DNA of 64,000 bases from Corynebacterium occultum (lineage in GTDB: Bacteria > Actinomycetota > Actinomycetes > Mycobacteriales > Mycobacteriaceae): assembly GCF_009734425.1 (NCBI RefSeq), contig NZ_CP046455.1, forward strand, positions 1,054,001 through 1,118,000. The letters run 5' to 3'. The notes under the pieces were generated by a model. It was given only the letters and a program-made list of their open reading frames with translations, searched no databases and had not been told where the DNA came from. This document shows positions 52,055 through 59,665 of this stretch, piece after piece; the first letter of the stretch is position 1; each line of letters begins with the position of its first letter. The position numbers were made by a program, and so were the translations under genes.

Positions 52055-52978
52055 CTAGTGGGTGCGCAGCACAGGTTCCGGGTGGCCCGCCTCAGTGCGC
52101 ACACTCCAATTCGAACGCCACTCCAGGTCTGCACCGGTGATCAGGGTGCGGCTGGCGGCATCAAAGATCGGGGTGTCCTGCTCAATGACGATATTGGAAC
52201 CGATCCGGCAGTTATCGCCGATATTCAGGCCGATCAGTCCCGAGGAGACCCCGAAGTGACAGTTCTCTCCGATGCTGATGGGAATCCGGGCCCCCTCCGG
52301 GCTGCGGTTGGCCATCAGGGTGGCGGAGAGCCCCACATTGCACCCAGCCCCCACGGTCACCCCGGAGGAGAGTCTCCCCTCGATGCGGGCGGGGCCGAGG
52401 GAACCGGCGTTATAGGAGACGAAACCCTCGCGGAGCACCGTGGTGCCGGGAGCCAGGTAGGCGCCGAGCCGCACCCGCTCCGCCTCCGCGATCCGGATCC
52501 CGTCGGGGAGGGCGTAATCGACCATGCGGGGCAGGTGATCAATGCCGTAGACGTGGATCAGGCCGCGGGAACGCAGGGAGGTGCGCACAAACTCGAAGTT
52601 CTCCGGGGTGGCCGGACCCTTGTTCGTCCACACCACATTCGCCAGATGCTTGACCGCACCATCCATGTTGATGGACTGCGGCCTTACGATCCGGTGACTG
52701 AGCAGATGCAGCCGAAGGTAGACATCATGGGCGCTGCTCGGCGGCTGGTGGACATCAGCGATGGTGGTGCGCACCGCAACCTGCTCCACCATGCGGTCCT
52801 CATCCAAGGTGATCAACGAGAGCATCTGGTGGCTCAGGTGCTGGGCCCCGAGCCGTTCAGTGCCGCTGGTGAGTCCGGAACCGTCAACCAGCTCGGGTGC
52901 CGGGAACCAGGTGTCCAACACTGTGCCGTCAATGGAGATATTTGCGATACCGATGCCCTGGGCGCCCTGTGTGCTCAT
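52055..52978 (-). CDS. dapD2: DapD paralogue (DapD2)
   Basis: A 307-residue protein that aligns with DapD over its whole length (shared DGTVLD, YLRLHLLSHR, LANVVWTN, RMVDYALPDGIRIAEAERVRLG and the hexapeptide repeats). It diverges after the helix: the GANAGVGFPLGDDC region of DapD becomes GVSSGLIGLNIGDNC here. Whether it is a second succinyltransferase or has another acceptor is open. Start ATG 52978; an ATG three codons earlier is possible. Divergent from dapE. Confidence 0.88.
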   Translation of the reverse strand: MSTQGAQGIGIANISIDGTVLDTWFPAPELVDGSGLTSGTERLGAQHLSHQMLSLITLDEDRMVEQVAVRTTIADVHQPPSSAHDVYLRLHLLSHRIVRPQSINMDGAVKHLANVVWTNKGPATPENFEFVRTSLRSRGLIHVYGIDHLPRMVDYALPDGIRIAEAERVRLGAYLAPGTTVLREGFVSYNAGSLGPARIEGRLSSGVTVGAGCNVGLSATLMANRSPEGARIPISIGENCHFGVSSGLIGLNIGDNCRIGSNIVIEQDTPIFDAASRTLITGADLEWRSNWSVRTEAGHPEPVLRTH

Positions 52979-53030
52979 AATTTTCATTCTACGGTGGTCC
53001 CGTGCCCAGGTCATTTTGTAGTCTGGGCAG

Positions 53031-54110
53031 GTGAGCGAATCAACAATCCTGGATTTCAGCGACCCCGTCACACTGGCGGCGGCACTGGTCGATATCCCCA
53101 GCCCCTCCCACCACGAAACTGAGCTTGCCGACGCCCTGGAACCTGCCCTCCGGGCCATCCCCGGCGTGCAGGTCCACCGCCACGGCAACACCCTCCTTGC
53201 CCGCACCCGGCGCGGCCTGGGGGAGCGGGTGATCCTGGCGGGGCACATCGACACCGTGCCCATCGTCGACAACCTGCCGCACCGCCTGGTGGATGGGGTG
53301 CTCCACGGCTGCGGCAGTGTGGACATGAAATCCGGCCTGGCGGTCTACCTCCACACCTTCTGGCTCCTGGCCAATGATCCGGGGCTCAACCGGGATCTGA
53401 CATTGATCGCCTATGAGGGGGAGGAGGTCTCCACCGAGTTCAATGGGCTCGGCCACATTGAAGCGGATCTGCCGGAATGGTTGGTGGGTGATATTGCCTT
53501 GCTCGGTGAGCCCAGTGGGGCGATCATTGAGGCAGGTTGCCAGGGAACCCTCCGGTTGCGCATCACCGCCCGGGGGGAAAGGGCCCACTCCGCCCGCGCC
53601 TGGCTGGGGGAGAATGCCGCCCATAAACTCGCCCCCGTGCTCACCCGCATCGCCGCCTACCAGCCCCGCAGTGTGAAGATCGATGAGTGTGAGTACCGCG
53701 AGGGGTTGAATGTGGTGCACCTGGAATCCGGGGTGACCACCAACACCATCCCGGATGAGGCCTGGCTCTTCCTCAACTTCCGTTTCGCCCCGGACCGCAG
53801 TGTGGCGGGGGCGGAGGCGCATCTTCGGGAGGTGCTCGATTTCGCGGGTCTGGAGGTTGAGATTGACGACGCCGCGCCGGGGGCCCTCCCTGGGCTGGGC
53901 TCACCCCCTGCCCAGGAACTGCTTTCCGCCGTCGGGGGTCGTTTCCGCGCCAAATACGGGTGGACGGATGTGGCACGCTTCGCTGCCCGCGGGATACCGG
54001 CCCTGAATTTTGGCCCGGGTGACCCCAATTTCGCGCATAAGAAGGATGAGCAGTGTCCGGTGTGGATGATCACCGGGGTGGTGCAGACCTTGCGGGCATG
54101 GCTCACCTGA
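53031..54110 (+). CDS. dapE: Succinyl-diaminopimelate desuccinylase DapE
   Basis: A 359-residue M20 metallopeptidase-fold enzyme. The zinc-site motifs are AGHIDTVPIVD (His), GCGSVDMKSGLAVY (Asp) and YEGEEVSTE (Glu-Glu), with a C-terminal FGPGDPNFAHKKDE His. It hydrolyses N-succinyl-LL-diaminopimelate in lysine and cell-wall synthesis. TAGTCT (53019-53024) lies six bases before the GTG, so the message is probably leaderless. Confidence 0.92.
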   Translation: MSESTILDFSDPVTLAAALVDIPSPSHHETELADALEPALRAIPGVQVHRHGNTLLARTRRGLGERVILAGHIDTVPIVDNLPHRLVDGVLHGCGSVDMKSGLAVYLHTFWLLANDPGLNRDLTLIAYEGEEVSTEFNGLGHIEADLPEWLVGDIALLGEPSGAIIEAGCQGTLRLRITARGERAHSARAWLGENAAHKLAPVLTRIAAYQPRSVKIDECEYREGLNVVHLESGVTTNTIPDEAWLFLNFRFAPDRSVAGAEAHLREVLDFAGLEVEIDDAAPGALPGLGSPPAQELLSAVGGRFRAKYGWTDVARFAARGIPALNFGPGDPNFAHKKDEQCPVWMITGVVQTLRAWLT

Positions 54111-54172
54111 TCTGGTACACCCGTACCAACCTCTCTTCAGCGGAATCCGGGGAAAAGGGTTAACTTCGACAC

Positions 54173-54952
54173 ATGGCTCCTAATATCACCCCCTCGCCCG
54201 ATAAGCGCAAACTCCGCGGCCCGATGCTGCTGCGTACCGAGGGCGACCAGGAATCGACCTATGATCAGCGGCTCTTCGAACTCGGTAGTGACCATGACTG
54301 GTTGCATGCCGATCCCTGGCGCATCCTGCGTATCCAGGGTGAATTCGTGGCTGGTTTCGATGCGCTGGCTGGTCTGCCCAAGGCAGTCTGTGTCTTTGGT
54401 TCCGCCCGTATCAAGGAGGGTGAGCCCTGGTATGAGGCGGGTGTGGAGGTCGGACGCAAGCTGGTTGCGGCCGACTACGCCGTCATCACCGGTGGTGGCC
54501 CGGGGCTGATGGAGGCCCCGAACCGGGGTGCCTATGAGGCGGATGGTCTTTCCGTCGGTCTGGGTATTGAGCTGCCTCATGAGCAGGGTCTGAATGACTG
54601 GGTGGATCTCGGTCTGAACTTCCGTTATTTCTTTGCCCGCAAGACCATGTTCCTGAAGTATTCGGAGGCCTTCGTCTGTCTCCCCGGTGGTTTCGGCACT
54701 CTCGATGAGCTCTTCGAGATGCTGGTCATGGTGCAGACCAAGAAGGTCAACAATTTCCCGATCGTGCTCCTGGGCACCGAGTTCTGGGCGGGCCTGGTGG
54801 ACTGGATCCGCGGCCGCCTGGTCGATGACGGGATGATTTCTCCTGGGGACACGGATCTCTTCCTGCTCACCGACTCGGTGGACGAGGCTGTTGAGCATAT
54901 CGTGGAGCACCACAAGAATCTCCGGGAAAACCTTAAGAAGGGGCAGTACTAG
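54173..54952 (+). CDS. LOG-family (TIGR00730) phosphoribohydrolase
   Basis: A 259-residue Rossmann-like protein. The LOG signatures are GGGPGLMEAPNRGA and PGGFGTLDELFE with the catalytic Arg and Glu. Plant and bacterial relatives release free cytokinin from the riboside monophosphate; in bacteria the substrate may be other nucleoside monophosphates. It sits in a conserved block with folP2 and gpgS. Confidence 0.9.
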   Translation: MAPNITPSPDKRKLRGPMLLRTEGDQESTYDQRLFELGSDHDWLHADPWRILRIQGEFVAGFDALAGLPKAVCVFGSARIKEGEPWYEAGVEVGRKLVAADYAVITGGGPGLMEAPNRGAYEADGLSVGLGIELPHEQGLNDWVDLGLNFRYFFARKTMFLKYSEAFVCLPGGFGTLDELFEMLVMVQTKKVNNFPIVLLGTEFWAGLVDWIRGRLVDDGMISPGDTDLFLLTDSVDEAVEHIVEHHKNLRENLKKGQY

Positions 54953-54955
54953 CTC

Positions 54956-55795
54956 TTGTCAGATATCTGCCTTCCGGCGGTGATGGGCATCCTCAACCGA
55001 ACCCCGGATTCCTTCTACGACCAGGGTGCCACCTTCGCCGACACCGCTGCACTCCAGCGTGTCGATGAGATCATTGCCGAGGGTGCCAGCATCATTGATA
55101 TCGGGGGTGTCAAGGCCGGCCCCGGCTCTGAGGTTGATGCCGCGGAGGAGATTGACCGGGTGGTGCCGATCATCGCCGCCGTCCATGAGCGTCACCCCGG
55201 GGTGCGGATCTCGGTGGACACCTGGCGGGCCGATGTTGCGGCGGAGGCGATCAAGGCCGGTGCCGGGCTGATCAATGACACCTGGGCCGGATATGATCCG
55301 GAGCTCATGGAGGTCGCCGGTCAGTACCACGTGGGCTATGTCTGTTCACACACCGGGGGTATCACCCCCCGTTCCCGTCCCCATCGCGCCCATTTCGATG
55401 ATGTTGTCGCCGATGTCATCCGGGAAACCACCGCGCTGGCTGAAAGAGCGGTGGACTGTGGGGTCCCCGAGGAATTGATCTTCATTGACCCCACCCATGA
55501 TTTCGGGAAGAATACCTTTCATGGTCTGGAGTTGCTGCGCCGCATTGATGAGCTGGTGGCCACCGGTTGGCCGGTGCTGATGGCCCTGTCGAATAAGGAT
55601 TTCGTGGGGGAGACCGTGGGGCGCCCCGTCCGGGAGCGGGTCGCCGGAACCCTGGCGGCCACCGCCTGGGCCGCCGCCCGGGGGGTTGCCGCCTTCCGGG
55701 TGCACAATGTCGCCGACACCATCGATGTGCTGCGGATGACCGCTGCGATTCAGGGTAAGGCCGCCCCGCTGCACACCGTCCGGGGCATGGCATGA
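54956..55795 (+). CDS. folP2: FolP2-type dihydropteroate synthase homologue
   Basis: A 279-residue TIM-barrel protein with the DHPS frame VMGILNRTPDSFYDQG near the start and the C-terminal FRVHNV that binds phosphate. The key GESTRPG loop is replaced by GVKAGPG (residues 51-57), as in the mycobacterial FolP2 branch, which is reported to lack DHPS activity. TTG 54956 is the start, three bases after the LOG stop codon. Its biochemical role is open. Confidence 0.88.
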   Translation: MSDICLPAVMGILNRTPDSFYDQGATFADTAALQRVDEIIAEGASIIDIGGVKAGPGSEVDAAEEIDRVVPIIAAVHERHPGVRISVDTWRADVAAEAIKAGAGLINDTWAGYDPELMEVAGQYHVGYVCSHTGGITPRSRPHRAHFDDVVADVIRETTALAERAVDCGVPEELIFIDPTHDFGKNTFHGLELLRRIDELVATGWPVLMALSNKDFVGETVGRPVRERVAGTLAATAWAAARGVAAFRVHNVADTIDVLRMTAAIQGKAAPLHTVRGMA

Positions 55796-56532
55796 GTATT
55801 TCCGTCATCATCCCCGCCCTCAACGAGGAAGCCACCGTCGCCGCGGTGGTGGAGGCGATGTTGGCCGATGCCCCCGCCGAGGTTCTGGTGATTGACGCTG
55901 ACTCCGTCGACGGGACCGCAGCGGAAGCTGAAGCAGCCGGGGCCCGGGTTCTCAATTGGCGTGAGATCCTCCCGTTGGAACCCTGGCCGGGTAAGGGGGA
56001 ATCCCTCTGGCGGGGGGTGGCCGCCGCACGTGGGGAGGTGGTGGTCTTCATCGATGCGGACCTGACCCGCCCGGTGCCCGGGATGGTCAATGCCCTGGCA
56101 GCACCCTTTCAGGACCCGGCTATCCACCTGGTCAAGGCTGATTATCGACGTAGCTACCAGGGGCAACCCAATGGCGGGGGGCGGGTCACTGAGCTGACCG
56201 CCAAACCTCTGCTGCGACTGCTCTTCCCGGCGTTGGGTGGCGTCAATCAACCCCTGGCGGGGGAGTACGCCCTACGACGTTCCACCGCCCTCGACCTGCC
56301 TTTCGTCCACGGTTACGGGGTGGAGGCAGGGCTGCTTATCGACGTCATGCAGCGCCACGGCCCCGCCGCCATCGCCCAGGTGGACCTGGGGTTGCGGCAC
56401 CACCGCAACCGCCCCTTGGCGGAACTGGGACCCATGGCCGAGGTCGTGGCCGCCACCATCCTGGCCCGTGCCGGTCAGGGGGAGATCAGGGAGCGTCCCG
56501 CCCTCTCCGCTATTCTCGATCCATTGATCTAA
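55792..56532 (+). CDS. gpgS: Glucosyl-3-phosphoglycerate synthase GpgS
   Basis: A 246-residue GT-A glycosyltransferase that starts VIIPALNEEATVAAVV and carries the DAD motif in VFIDADLTRPVPG, which binds the metal and nucleotide sugar. In actinobacteria it makes glucosyl-3-phosphoglycerate, the precursor of methylglucose lipopolysaccharide. It overlaps folP2 (ATGA). Shorter than mycobacterial GpgS (over 300 residues), so the N-terminal extension is missing. One GCTTATCGACGNC copy is inside. Confidence 0.87.
   Translation: MSISVIIPALNEEATVAAVVEAMLADAPAEVLVIDADSVDGTAAEAEAAGARVLNWREILPLEPWPGKGESLWRGVAAARGEVVVFIDADLTRPVPGMVNALAAPFQDPAIHLVKADYRRSYQGQPNGGGRVTELTAKPLLRLLFPALGGVNQPLAGEYALRRSTALDLPFVHGYGVEAGLLIDVMQRHGPAAIAQVDLGLRHHRNRPLAELGPMAEVVAATILARAGQGEIRERPALSAILDPLI
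56334..56346 (+). repeat. GCTTATCGACGNC motif, copy 9
   Basis: Inside gpgS, sense frame Leu-Ile-Asp (ctt atc gac). N is T. Confidence 0.8.
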
Positions 56533-56551
56533 AGTCCTGAAAGGCTTCCTA

Positions 56552-56854
56552 GTGCTCACCTGGATTTTTCTTATTCTGGCGCTGATCGTGCTGACAGTGC
56601 TCTTCACTTGGATCTTCGGCACCCTCTTCGGGCGCGGGGAGATTCTGCCGCCGGCAGATGAAGGCGAGGACGTGATCCAGCGCAACCGGGAGTGCTTGGC
56701 GGTGCGGGATCTCGATGGTCTGAGTTTTGATGTGGTGCCGCGTGGTTACCGCCCGGATCAGGTGGAGGCGCTGATCAGGGACCTGAAAAAGCAGCTCGCC
56801 AACCAGGGTGGAAATCACCCCGAAATCCTTGTCGAAGAAAGAAACGACCTTTAG
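56552..56854 (+). CDS. DivIVA-like small membrane protein
   Basis: A 100-residue protein with one N-terminal transmembrane helix (FLILALIVLTVLFTWIF), a short loop and a soluble end with SFDVVPRGYRPDQVEALIRD, the signature of DivIVA N-terminal domains (compare GYRPDQVD). Position after gpgS matches the conserved mycobacterial gene Rv1209 (from memory). GTG 56552 has a GAAAGG upstream. Probably a small envelope or division-associated factor. Confidence 0.75.
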   Translation: MLTWIFLILALIVLTVLFTWIFGTLFGRGEILPPADEGEDVIQRNRECLAVRDLDGLSFDVVPRGYRPDQVEALIRDLKKQLANQGGNHPEILVEERNDL

Positions 56855-56918
56855 TTTCAGAAAAAAGACTAAACTGGATAGAGTAGTCATTCAGTTTTAG
56901 GTAAGGAGCTAGGATCTT

Positions 56919-57086
56919 ATGGCAGCGATGAAGCCCCGGACCGGTAGTGGCCCGATGGAAGCGGTAGTGGAAAGCCGCAAGATTGTCATGCGGATCCCTT
57001 CCGACGGTGGTGGACGACTCGTCGTCGAACTGACCAAGGAAGAGGCCGCTGAACTGGGTTCCCTGCTCAGCGAGGTTTCCGCATAA
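56919..57086 (+). CDS. DUF3117 protein
   Basis: A 55-residue protein MAAMKPRTGSGPMEAVVE... that is highly conserved in actinobacteria (Rv1211-like). It has no membrane segment and no known activity. AAGGAG precedes the ATG by about 11 bases. Upstream, TTTAGT ... ACTAAA half-sites flank an A-rich stretch and may be promoter elements. Confidence 0.85.
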   Translation: MAAMKPRTGSGPMEAVVESRKIVMRIPSDGGGRLVVELTKEEAAELGSLLSEVSA

Positions 57087-57117
57087 TCAAGGCATAATCA
57101 GGCAAATTAATAAGAAT

Positions 57118-57157
57118 CAGATGGCGCCGAACCCGAATCCGGGTTCGGCGCCATCTG
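57118..57157. terminator. Perfect 18-bp inverted repeat
   Basis: CAGATGGCGCCGAACCCG and its exact complement with a four-base loop AATC. It lies 31 bp after DUF3117 and 52 bp before the methyltransferase. There is no T tract on the plus strand; a T-rich tail follows on the minus strand. Confidence 0.6.
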
Positions 57158-57208
57158 CGCTACCATGGGGAGGTTATTGCCCCCACCCGTTAAGGAAGTG
57201 GTGCTTGA

Positions 57209-58075
57209 ATGCTCTCCGACATCATTGACGTCCTCGCCGACCCGATCGACGGCACCCCGCTGTCCGGCGCCGATGACTTCTCCCGCCTGGTCTCCGAATC
57301 CGGACACAGCTATGACGTGGCCAAACAGGGCTATATCACGCTCGCCGGGGGTGCCGGACTGCGCTACACCGGGGATGATACCGCGATGGTCAACTCCCGT
57401 GAGGTCTTTCTTTCCCGGGGTCATTTCGCTCCCTTTGTGGAAGCGGTCTCCATGGCGGTCAATGATGTGCTCGAAGATGCCGGTGTCCCGGATAACGCCC
57501 ATCCGGTGATCTGTGAGATCGGAGCCGGCACCGGCTACTACCTCGCCCACACCCTCGATGATGTGCATGGTGCCCGCGGGGTGGGCATCGACGTCTCCGT
57601 GGCAGCTGCCAAGCACCTCGCCAAGTGCCACCCCAAGGTCGGTGCCGTGGTGGCTGACGCCTGGGCCCGCCTGCCCCTGCGGGATGAGTCCGTAGATGCC
57701 ATCACCGTCATCTTCGCCCCCCGCAACCCCGCCGAGTTCGCCAGGGTGCTCAAGCCCGGCGGTGAGGTGATCGTGCTGACCGCCGATGCCGGTCACCTGG
57801 CTGAACTACGCGAACCCCTCGGCATCATCGATGTCGAGGAGGGCAAGGTGAAGCGGATGATCGCGCAGGCGGAAGGCCACTTGGTGCCGGTGGGGGAGTC
57901 CTGGCCGGTGGAGTTCGAGATGAATCTGGACCAGGATTCCATCACCACCCAGATCGGCATGAGCCCCTCGGCCCGCCATATTGATCCGGCGGACCTGAAG
58001 GAGCGGATCCTCGCGCTGCCGCCGAGTATGAAGGTCACGGCGCGCGCGATGATCACCCGCCTGGCAAAGGTCTAA
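57209..58075 (+). CDS. RlmA/TlrB-like rRNA guanine-N1 methyltransferase homologue
   Basis: A 288-residue SAM-dependent methyltransferase. It has the RlmA/TlrB signature HSYDVAKQGYITL, the SAM loop EIGAGTGYYL, and IFAPRNPAEFARVLKPGGEVIVL. Relatives methylate 23S rRNA hairpin-35 guanines. The N-terminal zinc finger is degraded: CPxC is DPID (residues 11-14) and the second Cys is Ser29, with His33 kept. AAGGAAG precedes ATG 57209. Target specificity may differ from RlmA. Confidence 0.83.
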   Translation: MLSDIIDVLADPIDGTPLSGADDFSRLVSESGHSYDVAKQGYITLAGGAGLRYTGDDTAMVNSREVFLSRGHFAPFVEAVSMAVNDVLEDAGVPDNAHPVICEIGAGTGYYLAHTLDDVHGARGVGIDVSVAAAKHLAKCHPKVGAVVADAWARLPLRDESVDAITVIFAPRNPAEFARVLKPGGEVIVLTADAGHLAELREPLGIIDVEEGKVKRMIAQAEGHLVPVGESWPVEFEMNLDQDSITTQIGMSPSARHIDPADLKERILALPPSMKVTARAMITRLAKV

Positions 58076-59562
58076 CGGACCACACCCTCATAGGTGTCAT
58101 CCTCACCGAAGTTGTTCTCCGTCTCATAGTCGGGAAGCTCGGAGGAGTCATAGGAGCGGGGGAAACGCTCATAGCAGCGGATGATCTCGCTTCCGTCTTC
58201 GGCGAGGGCGTTGAACTCCCGGCAGCCACCCGGAATATAGACTCGGCTGGACATGGCGATCGCCCCACCATCCGCGAAGACCTCCACCGTGGAGCCGTCC
58301 ACGAAGATTGAGAGCGAGTCGGTGTCCCCCTCGGCCAGTGGGGCCTGGGCCAGGTGATCACCCTCGTGGTGGGGGTTCATGGAGCGGTCCAGGGTAAGCA
58401 GATCACCCTGGTGGGTGACTACTGCAGCGACCTTGCCCGCGGCGTCGATAAGCTCCACCCGCAGCGAGCTCCCGGTGGGAATCTCGCAGAGCCCGGTCCA
58501 GGAGGCCGCGGAAATGGACTGCGGGATCTGATCGGGCAGCCCCTGGGGCGGAGTCTGGTAGATCAGGCCATTCTGCAAGGTCAGGATACGGGGGAAGGAA
58601 AGACAGTTCACCCAGCCTTCCTCCCGCAGGCTCAGATGCCCGGACTCATCATCGAAACGGCCCACCCCATTCATCAGGCCGAAGAGGGAACCGCTGAGGT
58701 AGAGCTGATCTTCGGGGACGGTGCCCGGGGTGTAGTTGGTGATGCGCGGCCTGGTGAAGTCATGGCCGAAGTCAATGCGGCTGAAGGGGGTGTGTACCTC
58801 GAACTCCGCGCCCTGCAGACGACCCACCAGATAACCGGAGATGTCGATGCCCTCATGTTCGATGGTGACCATGAGGATGTCGTAGATCTCACCGTCGACC
58901 TCATCCTGCAGGCGGATCAGGCGGGGGCTGACCAGCGGTAGATCCGCGGCCAGGCCGGTGTCTCCCTGGAAGGTCAACGGGCCCAGGATCTCCCATTCCT
59001 GAGCATCGGTGGAGGTCAGCATGACCAGCTGCGGGGCAGTCTGGGAACCACTGACCGCCAGCATCAGCCAGCCACGGTGTCCGTCCGTGCGGTCATGTTC
59101 AGCGACCCAGTCCGGCACCACACAGGGAGAACGGAAGCTGGTGAAACCATCGCGGTCACCGAGGACCTCACCGATCCGGCGGACATGGGGGTCCACGCGC
59201 AGATCATCAGAGACCTCCTCCATGGTGGCCTCCAAGTCGTCGATCCGCGCCAGATGCACCGCGGTGCCGTCCTCGGTGACGGAGGTGAAGTAGAGGTTGA
59301 CCCCGCCATCAACCGCCAGCACCGCACCGGCCCGCACCAGAGTCTCCTCACCTTCCGGGGCGATGACATCCTCACAGACCTCCCACTCGAAAGGGGAACC
59401 CTCGGACATTTGGTGGGCCCAGCGGGCCGGGGCATCCGGGGTTGGTCGGTACTGGTGGAAGAGGTGCCAGGTGTCTCCGTCGAGCAGCGCCCCGGCGGGG
59501 GCATCCAGAATCCCGTTCTCGGGGGTGACATGAAGTTCCGGCCGGTGAGAGATTATTGCCAT
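58072..59562 (-). CDS. GH32-family beta-fructosidase-like protein with degenerate active site
   Basis: A 496-residue protein with the five-bladed propeller plus C-terminal beta-sandwich (SLSIFVDGSTVEVFADGG) of GH32 sucrases. None of the catalytic signatures is canonical: WMNDPNG is ILDAPAG (residues 18-24), FRDP is FRSP (143-146), and the ECP acid/base site best aligns with VSP (211-213). A reverting frameshift is not suggested; the frame is clean. Possibly a sugar-binding protein. It is convergent with the methyltransferase gene and downstream of glgA. One GCTTATCGACGNC copy is inside. Confidence 0.8.
   Translation of the reverse strand: MAIISHRPELHVTPENGILDAPAGALLDGDTWHLFHQYRPTPDAPARWAHQMSEGSPFEWEVCEDVIAPEGEETLVRAGAVLAVDGGVNLYFTSVTEDGTAVHLARIDDLEATMEEVSDDLRVDPHVRRIGEVLGDRDGFTSFRSPCVVPDWVAEHDRTDGHRGWLMLAVSGSQTAPQLVMLTSTDAQEWEILGPLTFQGDTGLAADLPLVSPRLIRLQDEVDGEIYDILMVTIEHEGIDISGYLVGRLQGAEFEVHTPFSRIDFGHDFTRPRITNYTPGTVPEDQLYLSGSLFGLMNGVGRFDDESGHLSLREEGWVNCLSFPRILTLQNGLIYQTPPQGLPDQIPQSISAASWTGLCEIPTGSSLRVELIDAAGKVAAVVTHQGDLLTLDRSMNPHHEGDHLAQAPLAEGDTDSLSIFVDGSTVEVFADGGAIAMSSRVYIPGGCREFNALAEDGSEIIRCYERFPRSYDSSELPDYETENNFGEDDTYEGVVR
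58441..58453 (-). repeat. GCTTATCGACGNC motif, copy 10
   Basis: Sense orientation inside the GH32-like gene, frame Leu-Ile-Asp (ctt atc gac). N is C. Confidence 0.8.
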
Positions 59563-59614
59563 TGTTACTTCTGCATCCTTTGCGTTTTCGACATTTAACT
59601 CCGAGCGTAATGAG

Positions 59615-59652
59615 AAAACCCCGGGGCTGCAGAAAGCTGCGAACCCCGGGGT
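59615..59652 (-). terminator. Terminator of glgA
   Basis: CCCCGGGG ... CCCCGGGG arms around a CGCAG/CTGC inner stem, followed on the minus strand by TTTTC, 14 bp after the glgA stop codon. Confidence 0.85.
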
Positions 59653-59665
59653 GGAAGGTCTGGAT

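Noticed and set aside
56142..56150. A nearly matching TTATCGACG close to motif copy 9
   Set aside because: It lacks the flanking GC and the final C of the 13-base motif, so it was not counted.
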